The notes beneath the pieces are model-generated. The model saw nothing but the letters and a program-made list of their open reading frames with translations. It was not told the DNA's origin and made no database searches. A program made the position numbers and the translations under genes. Shown one piece after another: positions 1 through 9,561 of a DNA stretch of 64,000 nt; the first letter of the stretch is position 1; every line of letters starts with the position of its first letter. The stretch is from Paenibacillus sp. YYML68 (lineage in GTDB: Bacteria > Bacillota > Bacilli > Paenibacillales > NBRC-103111). Location: NCBI RefSeq assembly GCF_027923405.1, contig NZ_BQYI01000001.1:1652501-1716500 (forward strand). The letters run 5' to 3'.

Positions 1-1
1 C

Positions 2-2170
<2,169 letters not shown>

Positions 2171-2185
2171 AGGAGGTCGGAAGCA

Positions 2186-3583
2186 ATGGCTAAGAAAATG
2201 CCCGAAATGGGAGAGTACAAATACGGCTTTCGTGATGAGCATAAATCGGTCTTCCAGAGCGGTAAAGGTCTGACTCGTGAGATCGTGATCGAGATTTCCC
2301 GCATGAAGGGCGAGCCGGAATGGATGCTGGAGTTCCGTCTGAAGTCGCTGGAGCAGTTCCAGAAGATGGCGATGCCGAACTGGGGCGGCAACATGGACGA
2401 TCTGGATTTCAACGATATCCAGTACTACGTGAAGCCTTCTGAGAAGCAAGGTAAGACATGGGAAGAGGTTCCGACTGAGATTAAGGAAACGTTCGACAAG
2501 CTCGGTATTCCAGAGGCGGAGCAGAAGTTCCTCGCTGGCGTATCGGCTCAGTACGAGTCCGAGGTCGTCTACCACAGCATGCAGAAGGAGCTTGAGGATC
2601 AGGGCGTCCTGTTCATGGATACCGATACAGCGCTTCGTGAGCATCCGGAGATCTTCAGGAAATATTTCGGGACGGTTGTACCTCCTGCGGACAACAAGTT
2701 CGCAGCGCTGAACAGCGCAGTATGGTCGGGAGGGAGCTTCATCTACGTGCCTAAGGGCGTGAAGGTGGAAATTCCGCTGCAGGCGTACTTCCGTATTAAC
2801 TCCGAGAACATGGGTCAATTCGAGCGTACGCTGATCATCGCCGATGAAGGCAGCTTCGTGCATTACGTTGAGGGCTGTACAGCTCCTGTCTACAGCACGA
2901 ACTCGCTGCACAGCGCCGTCGTTGAGATTCTGTGCCTGAAGGACGCTCGTGTGCGCTATACGACGATCCAGAACTGGGCACCGAATATCTACAACCTTGT
3001 TACGAAGCGTGCGGTAGCCGAAGAGAACGCAACGATGGAGTGGGTGGACGGCAACATCGGCTCGAAGCTGACGATGAAGTACCCAGCTGTCGTGCTGAAG
3101 GGCCGCGGCGCGAAGGGTATGGTATTGTCCATTGCCGTTGCAGGCAAGGGCCAGCACCAGGATGCAGGCGCGAAGATGATTCACCTTGCACCGGACACGA
3201 CGTCCACGATCGTATCGAAGTCGATCAGTAAGCACGGCGGTAAAGTTACGTACCGCGGTCTCGCTTCCTTCGGACGTAACTCCCAAGGCTCCAAGGCGAA
3301 CATCAAGTGCGATACGCTGATCATGGATAACCAGTCCACGTCGGACACGATTCCATACAACGAGATTCTGAACGATAACATTACCCTCGAGCACGAGGCG
3401 ACCGTATCCAAGGTATCCGAGGATCAGCTGTTCTACCTCATGAGCCGCGGCTTGACCGAGGCTGAGGCAACACAGATGATCGTCATGGGCTTCATCGAGC
3501 CGTTCACGAAGGAGCTGCCGATGGAGTACGCGGTTGAGATGAACCGTCTTATCAAGTTCGAGATGGAAGGTAGTATTGGATAA
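2186..3583 (+). CDS. sufB: SufB, Fe-S cluster assembly scaffold
   Basis: A full-length 465-residue SufB. The N-terminal region ('[13 protein letters not shown]') and the long beta-helix ending in '[15 protein letters not shown]' and '[13 protein letters not shown]' are characteristic. SufB with SufC and SufD forms the cytosolic scaffold where nascent [4Fe-4S] clusters are built. An AAAGGAGG ribosome site precedes the ATG by about 8 bases. It is the last gene of the operon, followed 10 bases later by a hairpin terminator. Confidence 0.97.
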   Translation: MAKKMPEMGEYKYGFRDEHKSVFQSGKGLTREIVIEISRMKGEPEWMLEFRLKSLEQFQKMAMPNWGGNMDDLDFNDIQYYVKPSEKQGKTWEEVPTEIKETFDKLGIPEAEQKFLAGVSAQYESEVVYHSMQKELEDQGVLFMDTDTALREHPEIFRKYFGTVVPPADNKFAALNSAVWSGGSFIYVPKGVKVEIPLQAYFRINSENMGQFERTLIIADEGSFVHYVEGCTAPVYSTNSLHSAVVEILCLKDARVRYTTIQNWAPNIYNLVTKRAVAEENATMEWVDGNIGSKLTMKYPAVVLKGRGAKGMVLSIAVAGKGQHQDAGAKMIHLAPDTTSTIVSKSISKHGGKVTYRGLASFGRNSQGSKANIKCDTLIMDNQSTSDTIPYNEILNDNITLEHEATVSKVSEDQLFYLMSRGLTEAEATQMIVMGFIEPFTKELPMEYAVEMNRLIKFEMEGSIG

Positions 3584-3592
3584 GCTTGATCT

Positions 3593-3628
3593 AGAAGGCG
3601 AACTTATACAGTTCGTCTTCTTTTTTTA
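3593..3628. terminator. Bidirectional terminator between sufB and the AraC regulator
   Basis: An 11-bp stem (3593-3603 pairing with 3611-3621, one G-T pair, 7-base loop) is followed by seven T residues. It ends the suf operon on the plus strand. It overlaps the end of the convergent AraC gene, whose transcript it probably also ends. Confidence 0.85.
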
Positions 3629-4492
3629 TCTCTGCCACTTCTTTCGAAAGAGTAGCGGTGTGTATTCTACGCGGTCCTTGAATAAATTTATAAAATGGCT
3701 GACGTTCTCAATGCCCACCTCTGCTGCGATTTGGGCGACCGGGAGGTCAGTATATTTGAGTAGCTCCTTGGCGTGTGTAATTCTGATGTTAATGAGGTAC
3801 TCATTAGGTGAGAATCCAGTCATACGTTTAAACTGCTTGGATAGATGGGATTTACTTACAGCATGCTGTTTGCTCAGCTCATCCAACGTTATTTTACTTT
3901 TATAATTCAATTTGATATCCTCTATGACTGCATAAATATAGTCCGCTTCGCTTAACGCTGTACCTATGGCTTGCTTCTGCTCCAATAAGCAATCGGTCAT
4001 GAGCTCAACCAGCAGCATCGAGCATTTCAATTCACTGTATAAGCTAGGTTGCTGATAATGAATAAGCTGCTTGATCAAAGAAGGGATGCTCGTTTCCGGC
4101 TGAAGGGTTAGGATCGGATTTCCGGCCTCGGCAAATTTGTCGTAATATCCACGAGTTGTACTGCCATTAAAGTGGACCCACAACAGCTCCCACGGGTTCT
4201 CATTGTCGGTTCGATAATGATGATATTGCATACAGTCAATAAAAAATAATTGATTGGCATGTACAGTAAGAGAGCGCTGCTGATAGTTTAATCTCCCTAA
4301 TCCCCTAAGTGTGTAGACCATCAAGAAGGAATCGAGCTGCTCGCGTTCTGTGAAATAGGAGGGCTGTGTCTGAAAATGACCGATTTCCTGCACGTAAAAT
4401 AAGCTGGACTTAGCAAATGGCGAAGGGGTGCGAATGAATCGTAGAGAGTCCTCGCTCCAAGCGTCTTTATAACGTTCCATAAATTGTGTCAT
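3626..4492 (-). CDS. AraC-family transcriptional regulator
   Basis: A 288-residue regulator with an N-terminal cupin-like sugar-binding half (about residues 15-165) and a C-terminal pair of AraC helix-turn-helix motifs (about 185-285). The second motif ends with the family signature region 'VAQIAAEVGIENVSHFINLF'. It is divergent from the isomerase gene at 4611 across a 118-base gap containing an inverted repeat, so it probably controls that gene in response to a sugar. It converges on sufB. The inducer cannot be read from the sequence. Confidence 0.88.
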   Translation of the reverse strand: MTQFMERYKDAWSEDSLRFIRTPSPFAKSSLFYVQEIGHFQTQPSYFTEREQLDSFLMVYTLRGLGRLNYQQRSLTVHANQLFFIDCMQYHHYRTDNENPWELLWVHFNGSTTRGYYDKFAEAGNPILTLQPETSIPSLIKQLIHYQQPSLYSELKCSMLLVELMTDCLLEQKQAIGTALSEADYIYAVIEDIKLNYKSKITLDELSKQHAVSKSHLSKQFKRMTGFSPNEYLINIRITHAKELLKYTDLPVAQIAAEVGIENVSHFINLFKDRVEYTPLLFRKKWQR

Positions 4493-4558
4493 GAGGCCAC
4501 CTCACAGCATTCTGTTATTTTTGAAGCAGATTCTTTGATGTTTAATGAAATAAGAGCG

Positions 4559-4577
4559 TTTACAATTATAGTGTAAA
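4559..4577. promoter_or_regulatory. Inverted repeat TTTACA-N7-TGTAAA in the araC/isomerase intergenic region
   Basis: TTTACA (4559-4564) and TGTAAA (4572-4577) form a 6-bp inverted repeat 33 bases upstream of the isomerase ATG, overlapping a TATAGT-like -10 element. A closely related repeat (TTTACAA-N8-TTGTAAA, 6159-6180) occurs just after the isomerase gene. The two may be sites for one regulator; which one is unknown. Confidence 0.45.
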
Positions 4578-4610
4578 GTTATTATTTCATAATTGGATGA
4601 GGTGGTAAAG

Positions 4611-6113
4611 ATGCAATGGCAGCAGTCGATTAAACCAGCTAGTAAACCTAGAATCGGATTATATTCAGTAGGCTTGAAGGCTTACTGGGAGCAATTTCCC
4701 GGTTTGAGAGAGCGACTGCTCGAGTATGGAAGGTTTATTGAACAAAGAATATCTAACTGGGCTGAGGTGAAAAATTATGGTCTGGTTGATACGGAAGGAG
4801 AGGGACGCAAGGCCGGTGAATGGTTGAATGTGAACCAAGTAGATATCGTCTTTGTCCATGCGGCCACGTATTCGACGAGCTCGACAGTACTGCCGGTTCA
4901 TCAAATTTGTAAGGCACCAGTCGTCTTCTTAAATCTTCAGCCAACAGACCGAATGAATTATGAGGCATCTACAACGGGGGAATGGCTGGCTCATTGTGGT
5001 GCTTGTCCAGTACCTGAGTTTTCAAATGCGTTCAATCGAGCAGGGCTACCCTTTCGAATTGTGAATGGACTGCTTGGCTTGGAAGACAGTCCTGCTATTT
5101 CGTTGTCCAATGAATCGACCCATATGCGCAAAGAAGCGATTCGCGCGTGGAAGGAGATTGAGGAGTGGACGAGAGCAGCAGCAGTTCCGCGGCAATTGCA
5201 ATACAGTCGATTCGGTTTCCTCGGTAACACTTACTCTGGGATGCTGGATATGTATAGTGATTTTACGATGGTTCAGGCTCAGACAGGGGTACATCTTGAG
5301 ATGCTGGAAATGTGCGAGCTCGATCGCTTGCTTCAGGAGATCACGACTCAAGAGGTCAAGGCTAAACTGGAAGAAGTGCATGCCATGTTCGACATAAGCG
5401 GCGACTCTCCGTCTGATCCAATAGCAAGAAAGCCAACTGAGGACCAACTGGAATGGGCCTGCAGAGTAGCGGCCGCACAAGAGAAGCTCGTTAGGGAATA
5501 TGATTTGGATGCACTGACCTATTACTACCATGGCACTCCTGGTGGCCATTATGAGAAGCTACAGGGAGGGTTTATTGTAGGGCACTCGTTATTAACTGCG
5601 CGCGGTATTCCGTGCTCTGGTGAAGGTGACCTGAAGACTGCATTGGCCATGAAAATATGTGACCTGCTAGGTACAGGCGGCAGCTTCTCGGAAATTGTAG
5701 TTGTTGATTATGTGGATGAGACGATTCTTTTGGGACACGACGGTCCGTTCCACATTGCCATTTCCGAAGGAAAGCCTATTCTTAGGGGGATGGGACTCTA
5801 TCATGGTAAGCAAGGCAACGGAGTGTCTGTCGAGGCGAAGGTGAAGACTGGCGACATCACGACCTTGAACGTCACCCAGACCGGAGACGGTAAGCTGAAG
5901 CTGATCATCAGCGAGGGGCAATCTACGAATGGTCCCATTATGCGCATCGGCAATACCCAAACTCCGGTAAAATTCAGCATGCATCCGGATGATTATATGA
6001 AGAAGTGGTTTATGGAAGCTCCGACGCATCACTGCGCCATAGCTATTGGACACCAGGCCAGTCTCTTCGAGAAGGTGGGATATCTTATGAATATCCATAC
6101 TGTTCTTCTATAA
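4611..6113 (+). CDS. L-arabinose isomerase-like / sugar isomerase family protein
   Basis: A 500-residue cytosolic protein with the overall layout of AraA/FucI-type sugar isomerases: an N-terminal Rossmann-like domain, a middle domain, and a C-terminal barrel with 'EGDLKTALAMKICDLL' and 'HHCAIAIGH'. Acidic residues in 'SGEGDLK' and the late histidines fit the metal site of the family, which interconverts aldoses and ketoses. The ATG at 4611 is preferred because GGATGAGGTGG lies just upstream; a TTG at 4593 is in frame but lacks a site. It is alone on the plus strand, divergent from the AraC gene. Given nearby rhamnosidases it may act on a deoxy- or pentose sugar, but substrate is inference. 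Confidence 0.75.
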   Translation: MQWQQSIKPASKPRIGLYSVGLKAYWEQFPGLRERLLEYGRFIEQRISNWAEVKNYGLVDTEGEGRKAGEWLNVNQVDIVFVHAATYSTSSTVLPVHQICKAPVVFLNLQPTDRMNYEASTTGEWLAHCGACPVPEFSNAFNRAGLPFRIVNGLLGLEDSPAISLSNESTHMRKEAIRAWKEIEEWTRAAAVPRQLQYSRFGFLGNTYSGMLDMYSDFTMVQAQTGVHLEMLEMCELDRLLQEITTQEVKAKLEEVHAMFDISGDSPSDPIARKPTEDQLEWACRVAAAQEKLVREYDLDALTYYYHGTPGGHYEKLQGGFIVGHSLLTARGIPCSGEGDLKTALAMKICDLLGTGGSFSEIVVVDYVDETILLGHDGPFHIAISEGKPILRGMGLYHGKQGNGVSVEAKVKTGDITTLNVTQTGDGKLKLIISEGQSTNGPIMRIGNTQTPVKFSMHPDDYMKKWFMEAPTHHCAIAIGHQASLFEKVGYLMNIHTVLL

Positions 6114-6148
6114 AAGATACAGCACTATGCACGTTCGTTCTCAATTTA

Positions 6149-6180
6149 GTAAAACGTTTTTACAATAATTAGTTTGTAAA
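6149..6180. promoter_or_regulatory. LacI-type operator copy 1 plus TTTACAA inverted repeat
   Basis: GTAAAACGTTTTTAC at 6149-6163 is a near-perfect palindrome centred on CG and matches two other copies (6296-6311 and 17697-17711). It overlaps a second inverted repeat, TTTACAA-N8-TTGTAAA (6159-6180). The stretch 6114-6383 has no gene and holds these sites and the importer promoter. Confidence 0.6.
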
Positions 6181-6255
6181 CATGGGTATATTATGATAAA
6201 TCCATATGTTTCTGGCGTGATTCAAACTATACACATGATATATTGCAAAAATGAC

Positions 6256-6311
6256 AGCGTTGACAACGCTTACTTTATGGATTATCATGTATTTTATAAA
6301 AACGTTTTTAT
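6256..6311 (+). promoter_or_regulatory. Promoter and LacI-type operator of the sugar ABC importer
   Basis: TTGACA (6260-6265), a 17-base spacer and TATCAT (6283-6288) form a sigma-A promoter. The -35 box lies within an odd palindrome AGCGTTGACAACGCT (6256-6270). A perfect 16-bp palindrome ATAAAAACGTTTTTAT (6296-6311) sits at the expected transcription start, the classic place for LacI-type repression. The binding-protein gene starts 72 bases downstream. Confidence 0.65.
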
Positions 6312-6383
6312 TCATGTAATGAGCTTGGGGAGGCTAGTACTCTAATTTTTACAGAGTTGAATCATGCGAAGGAGTGAGTATAT

Positions 6384-7739
6384 ATGAAAGGCTTGATTAC
6401 TGTGTTGATGAGAAAAATGACTATTGTCAGTGTAATCCTGGTAATGGCTCTAGTAGTTAGCGGTTGTTCAGCATCAAATAAAAAAGTCGCGGAAAGTGAA
6501 CATGTTGCGGAAGGCTCTGGGGCTGTTACGTTAAGAGTGGCCATAAGAGATTACTTAACTGCTGAAGCAGAGAAGGTCGTTGCTGCATTCGAGAAGAAAT
6601 ATCCGAACATTAACGTAGAGCTAGAGCCTTGGCCTACTAGCGAGGACCAGTATAGGCAAAAAATAACCACAAACCTTGCGGCGAATAATTTACCTGATGT
6701 GATTGCAAACTTAGGTGCAATGTCTTCGCTCTTTGCAGATAATGGTGTTACCGTGAACCTCGATGAAATGTTGAAGTCTGATCCTGATCTCAATAGAGAT
6801 TCTTTTGATGCAGCCTTTTTGAATACTGGTGTATCATCAGGTACTAAAACTAAAGGTGAAGTGCACATGCTGCCGCTCGGAGCAGATGCCATCGTTATTT
6901 TTTATAACAAGCGGCTGTTTGATGAAGCGAATGTACCTTATCCAACAAGCGATTGGGATTATGAGAAGTTTATTGATACAGCTAGAAAGCTCACTAAGAA
7001 GGATGATAAAGGGAATACAATAACCTACGGTGCGAATATGCGATTTAAGTGGATGGCCGTTTATAATCCATTATTAGCGAATTTCGGAGGTTCATTGGTC
7101 AATGCTGGGGGAGATCAGGCGACTTTTGATAGTCCTGAAGCCATTAAGGGATGGAAAGCTCTCGTAGAGCCTGCGAAAGAAGGGATATTCGTACCTTTAA
7201 CGGTTCAGAACGATATGGGTAGTGATAATGCTCCATTCTTAGCTGGTAAGGCTGCGATGTTCACTGGAATAAGAGCCTTGGTTCCTGTGGTAAGAAAAAG
7301 CTTAAAGGACGACTGGGATGTTGTAGAGCTTCCTTATATCAATGGTGTCAAAAAAGTTGGCGCTGGCGCTGTCGGCTTCTCGATAACATCAAAAACAAAG
7401 CATAAAGAGGAAGCATGGAAATTCATGAAGTTTATATACGATGCTGAAGGCGGAATGAAGATTTTTGCAGAAAATTATTCTGTAGTTCCGCCGATCAAGA
7501 GTCTATACACGAGTGCATTCTGGACGGAATTACCAGGTCCTCCATATTCAAATCATGTGTTTACAGATACTTTGAAATATTCTGTTACGTCTCCTCCAAT
7601 ACCTGTTGAGGCCGGTGGTGCATTCAATAGTGCAATCAATGAGGCTCTGGAAAAATACTTATTAACTGATGGACTCAATCTAGAGGAATTGATGCAGGAC
7701 GCTGCTGTTAAAGCAACTAAGGCTCTTAACAAAAACTAA
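6384..7739 (+). CDS. Sugar ABC transporter substrate-binding lipoprotein
   Basis: A 451-residue family-1 extracellular solute-binding protein. The N-terminus is a signal peptide ending in the lipobox 'VVSGC' (Cys about 29), so the protein should be lipid-anchored outside the membrane. The body contains typical segments such as 'VAAFEKKYPNINVELEPW' and 'FYNKRLFDEANVPYP'. It delivers an oligo- or monosaccharide to the two permeases downstream; no ATPase is encoded here, so a shared MsmX-type ATPase elsewhere is likely. It is the first gene of the operon, behind a promoter with a LacI-type operator. Codon use is AT-rich compared with the suf genes. Confidence 0.92.
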   Translation: MKGLITVLMRKMTIVSVILVMALVVSGCSASNKKVAESEHVAEGSGAVTLRVAIRDYLTAEAEKVVAAFEKKYPNINVELEPWPTSEDQYRQKITTNLAANNLPDVIANLGAMSSLFADNGVTVNLDEMLKSDPDLNRDSFDAAFLNTGVSSGTKTKGEVHMLPLGADAIVIFYNKRLFDEANVPYPTSDWDYEKFIDTARKLTKKDDKGNTITYGANMRFKWMAVYNPLLANFGGSLVNAGGDQATFDSPEAIKGWKALVEPAKEGIFVPLTVQNDMGSDNAPFLAGKAAMFTGIRALVPVVRKSLKDDWDVVELPYINGVKKVGAGAVGFSITSKTKHKEEAWKFMKFIYDAEGGMKIFAENYSVVPPIKSLYTSAFWTELPGPPYSNHVFTDTLKYSVTSPPIPVEAGGAFNSAINEALEKYLLTDGLNLEELMQDAAVKATKALNKN

Positions 7740-7753
7740 TAAAATTCGATAGT

Positions 7754-7794
7754 CATATTAACGTGCTGGGAGATGCTCCTAGCACGTTAATATG
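7754..7794. repeat. Long hairpin between binding-protein and permease genes
   Basis: A 14-bp perfect stem (7754-7767 with 7781-7794) continues inward through GGAG/CTCC. There is no T-run after it, so it is more likely an mRNA-stabilising or partial-attenuation element that keeps binding protein above permease levels, as in other sugar ABC operons. That role is inference. Confidence 0.6.
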
Positions 7795-7825
7795 AAACGA
7801 ATTAGCTGGGGTGGGTGAATAATTG

Positions 7826-8737
7826 ATGGCTGCGTCCAAAGGGTATTACAGTCAAGTAAGAAGAGCTTTCGGAAACAGAGATAATTGGTGGGCCTTTTTG
7901 TTTCATTTGCCTAACCTTGTTGTTTTTTCTGTCTTTACGCTATTTCCAATCCTATTTGCTATTGTTTTGTCGTTTTATCAATGGAATGTAATAGAGCCTC
8001 CCACTTTTGTTGGACTTGATAATTATATCCATTTTTTAAAGGATGATAAAGCAATCACTTCACTTCAATTAAATATTTTGCTAATTGTATATTCTGTGCC
8101 GACGGCCGTGGTGATTAGTTTCTTCATGGCTATATTAATTAATCGCAAGCTGGCAGGCATACATCTAATAAGAACTATGTTCTATTTTCCCATAATTATA
8201 TCACTCGTATCATCGGCATTTATATGGAAATGGATATATTCGAAAAACTTCGGGGTGTTGAATTATGGCTTAGAGTGGTTAGGAATACCGCCTGTGGATT
8301 GGCTAGGGGATGACAATGTCGCATTGTTGGCGGTTGCAATCGTAATCATATGGAAGCATATTCCGCCCACTCTCATTATTTATTTAGCTGCTCTACAAAG
8401 TGTACCTAAGCATTTATACGAAGCTGCCTCCTTAGATGGTGCAGGAGCTTGGAAAAAGATGATTCATATCACTTGGCCCATGGTCTCCAATGCTACTTTA
8501 CTATTGTTTATTCTAAATATGATATGGACATTTTTTGGTTCATTTGATGCAATTGCAGTATTAACTGGAGGCGGTCCATATGGTTCCACAGAAATAATTA
8601 TATATTACTTGTATGAAAAAGCGTTTATGGAGCTGAATATGGGGTATGCATCTGCTCTTGGAATCGTTTTATTCGTCATTTCACTGTTTATAACATGGCT
8701 GCAGTTTTCACTGAAAAAAAGAGGTGACAGTAAATGA
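7826..8737 (+). CDS. Sugar ABC transporter permease (MalF/UgpA-like)
   Basis: About 303 residues with six predicted membrane spans and the permease EAA loop ('YEAASLDGAGAWKKMIHITWP', quoted in part as 'EAASLDGAG'), which contacts the ATPase. The first span follows 'FLFHLPNLVVFSVFTLFP'. ATG 7826 has a GGGTGGGTG site; a TTG at 7823 is also in frame. It overlaps the next permease by 4 bases. With that protein it forms the membrane channel for the sugar bound by the upstream lipoprotein. Confidence 0.92.
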   Translation: MAASKGYYSQVRRAFGNRDNWWAFLFHLPNLVVFSVFTLFPILFAIVLSFYQWNVIEPPTFVGLDNYIHFLKDDKAITSLQLNILLIVYSVPTAVVISFFMAILINRKLAGIHLIRTMFYFPIIISLVSSAFIWKWIYSKNFGVLNYGLEWLGIPPVDWLGDDNVALLAVAIVIIWKHIPPTLIIYLAALQSVPKHLYEAASLDGAGAWKKMIHITWPMVSNATLLLFILNMIWTFFGSFDAIAVLTGGGPYGSTEIIIYYLYEKAFMELNMGYASALGIVLFVISLFITWLQFSLKKRGDSK

Positions 8738-9561
8738 ATATAGAGTTCGTAAAAAAGCAGATCCTCCTTATTTGTTCGTGTCTTCTAGGCTTGGTTATGT
8801 TTTTTCCATTTATATGGATGCTTAGTACTTCGTTAAAGCCGTCGGAAGAAGTGTATGTTTTTCCCCCTGAATTTGTACCTTCTTCGATACAATGGAATAA
8901 TTTTGTGCTGGCATGGGAAGAGCTCGGCATTCAGACTTTTATGAATAGTATTTTTTTCACAGGGGCGATCTTAATCGGCCAAGCTATAATTTGTTTAATG
9001 TCTGGATTCGCATTGGCCAAAATTCCAGCAAAAGGTCAGAAGATCTTTTTTGCTTTGCTGTTGATGTCCATGATGGTTCCGAGTCAAGTTAGTCTAGTCC
9101 CGTCTTTTATCATAGTCAAACATTTAGATTGGGTGAACACCTATCAAGGACTCATTGTTCCTATTATTGCTCATACAGGATTTGGTACGTTTTTGTTTAG
9201 GCAGTTTTTACAGGACGTTCCTGATGAAATAGCTGAATCCGCGAAGATGGACGGCGCAAATTGGTTTACGATATTCGTCACTATTTTTATACCTCTAAGT
9301 AAACCTATTATTGCTACGTTCTCCTGTTTAACATTTCTAACTGCATGGAATATGTATTTATGGCCATTAGTGATAACACAAAAAACTGATCTATGGGTAC
9401 TTACATTAAAACTGGCAGCAATGGGTTCAGAATATACTTCTGCACCATGGAATGTATCAATGGCTGCCAACTTACTGGCTGCTTTACCGGTTATTATTAT
9501 TTTTTTGTTGGCACAACGATTTTTTGTTGAAAGCTTATCAACCACAGGAATGAAAAACTAA
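8734..9561 (+). CDS. Sugar ABC transporter permease (MalG/UgpE-like)
   Basis: A 275-residue permease with six membrane spans. 'MFFPFIWMLSTSLKPSEEV' near the N-terminus and the EAA loop 'DEIAESAKMDGANWFTIF' are typical of MalG-type subunits. Its start overlaps the upstream permease by 4 bases and its stop overlaps the rhamnosidase start by 1 base. The tight packing says import and glycan cleavage are expressed together. Confidence 0.92.
   Translation: MNIEFVKKQILLICSCLLGLVMFFPFIWMLSTSLKPSEEVYVFPPEFVPSSIQWNNFVLAWEELGIQTFMNSIFFTGAILIGQAIICLMSGFALAKIPAKGQKIFFALLLMSMMVPSQVSLVPSFIIVKHLDWVNTYQGLIVPIIAHTGFGTFLFRQFLQDVPDEIAESAKMDGANWFTIFVTIFIPLSKPIIATFSCLTFLTAWNMYLWPLVITQKTDLWVLTLKLAAMGSEYTSAPWNVSMAANLLAALPVIIIFLLAQRFFVESLSTTGMKN

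Noticed and set aside
6149..6311. CcpA catabolite-repression (cre) sites upstream of the importer
   Set aside because: The palindromes lack the TG...CA ends of cre sites and match instead the copy beside the local LacI gene.
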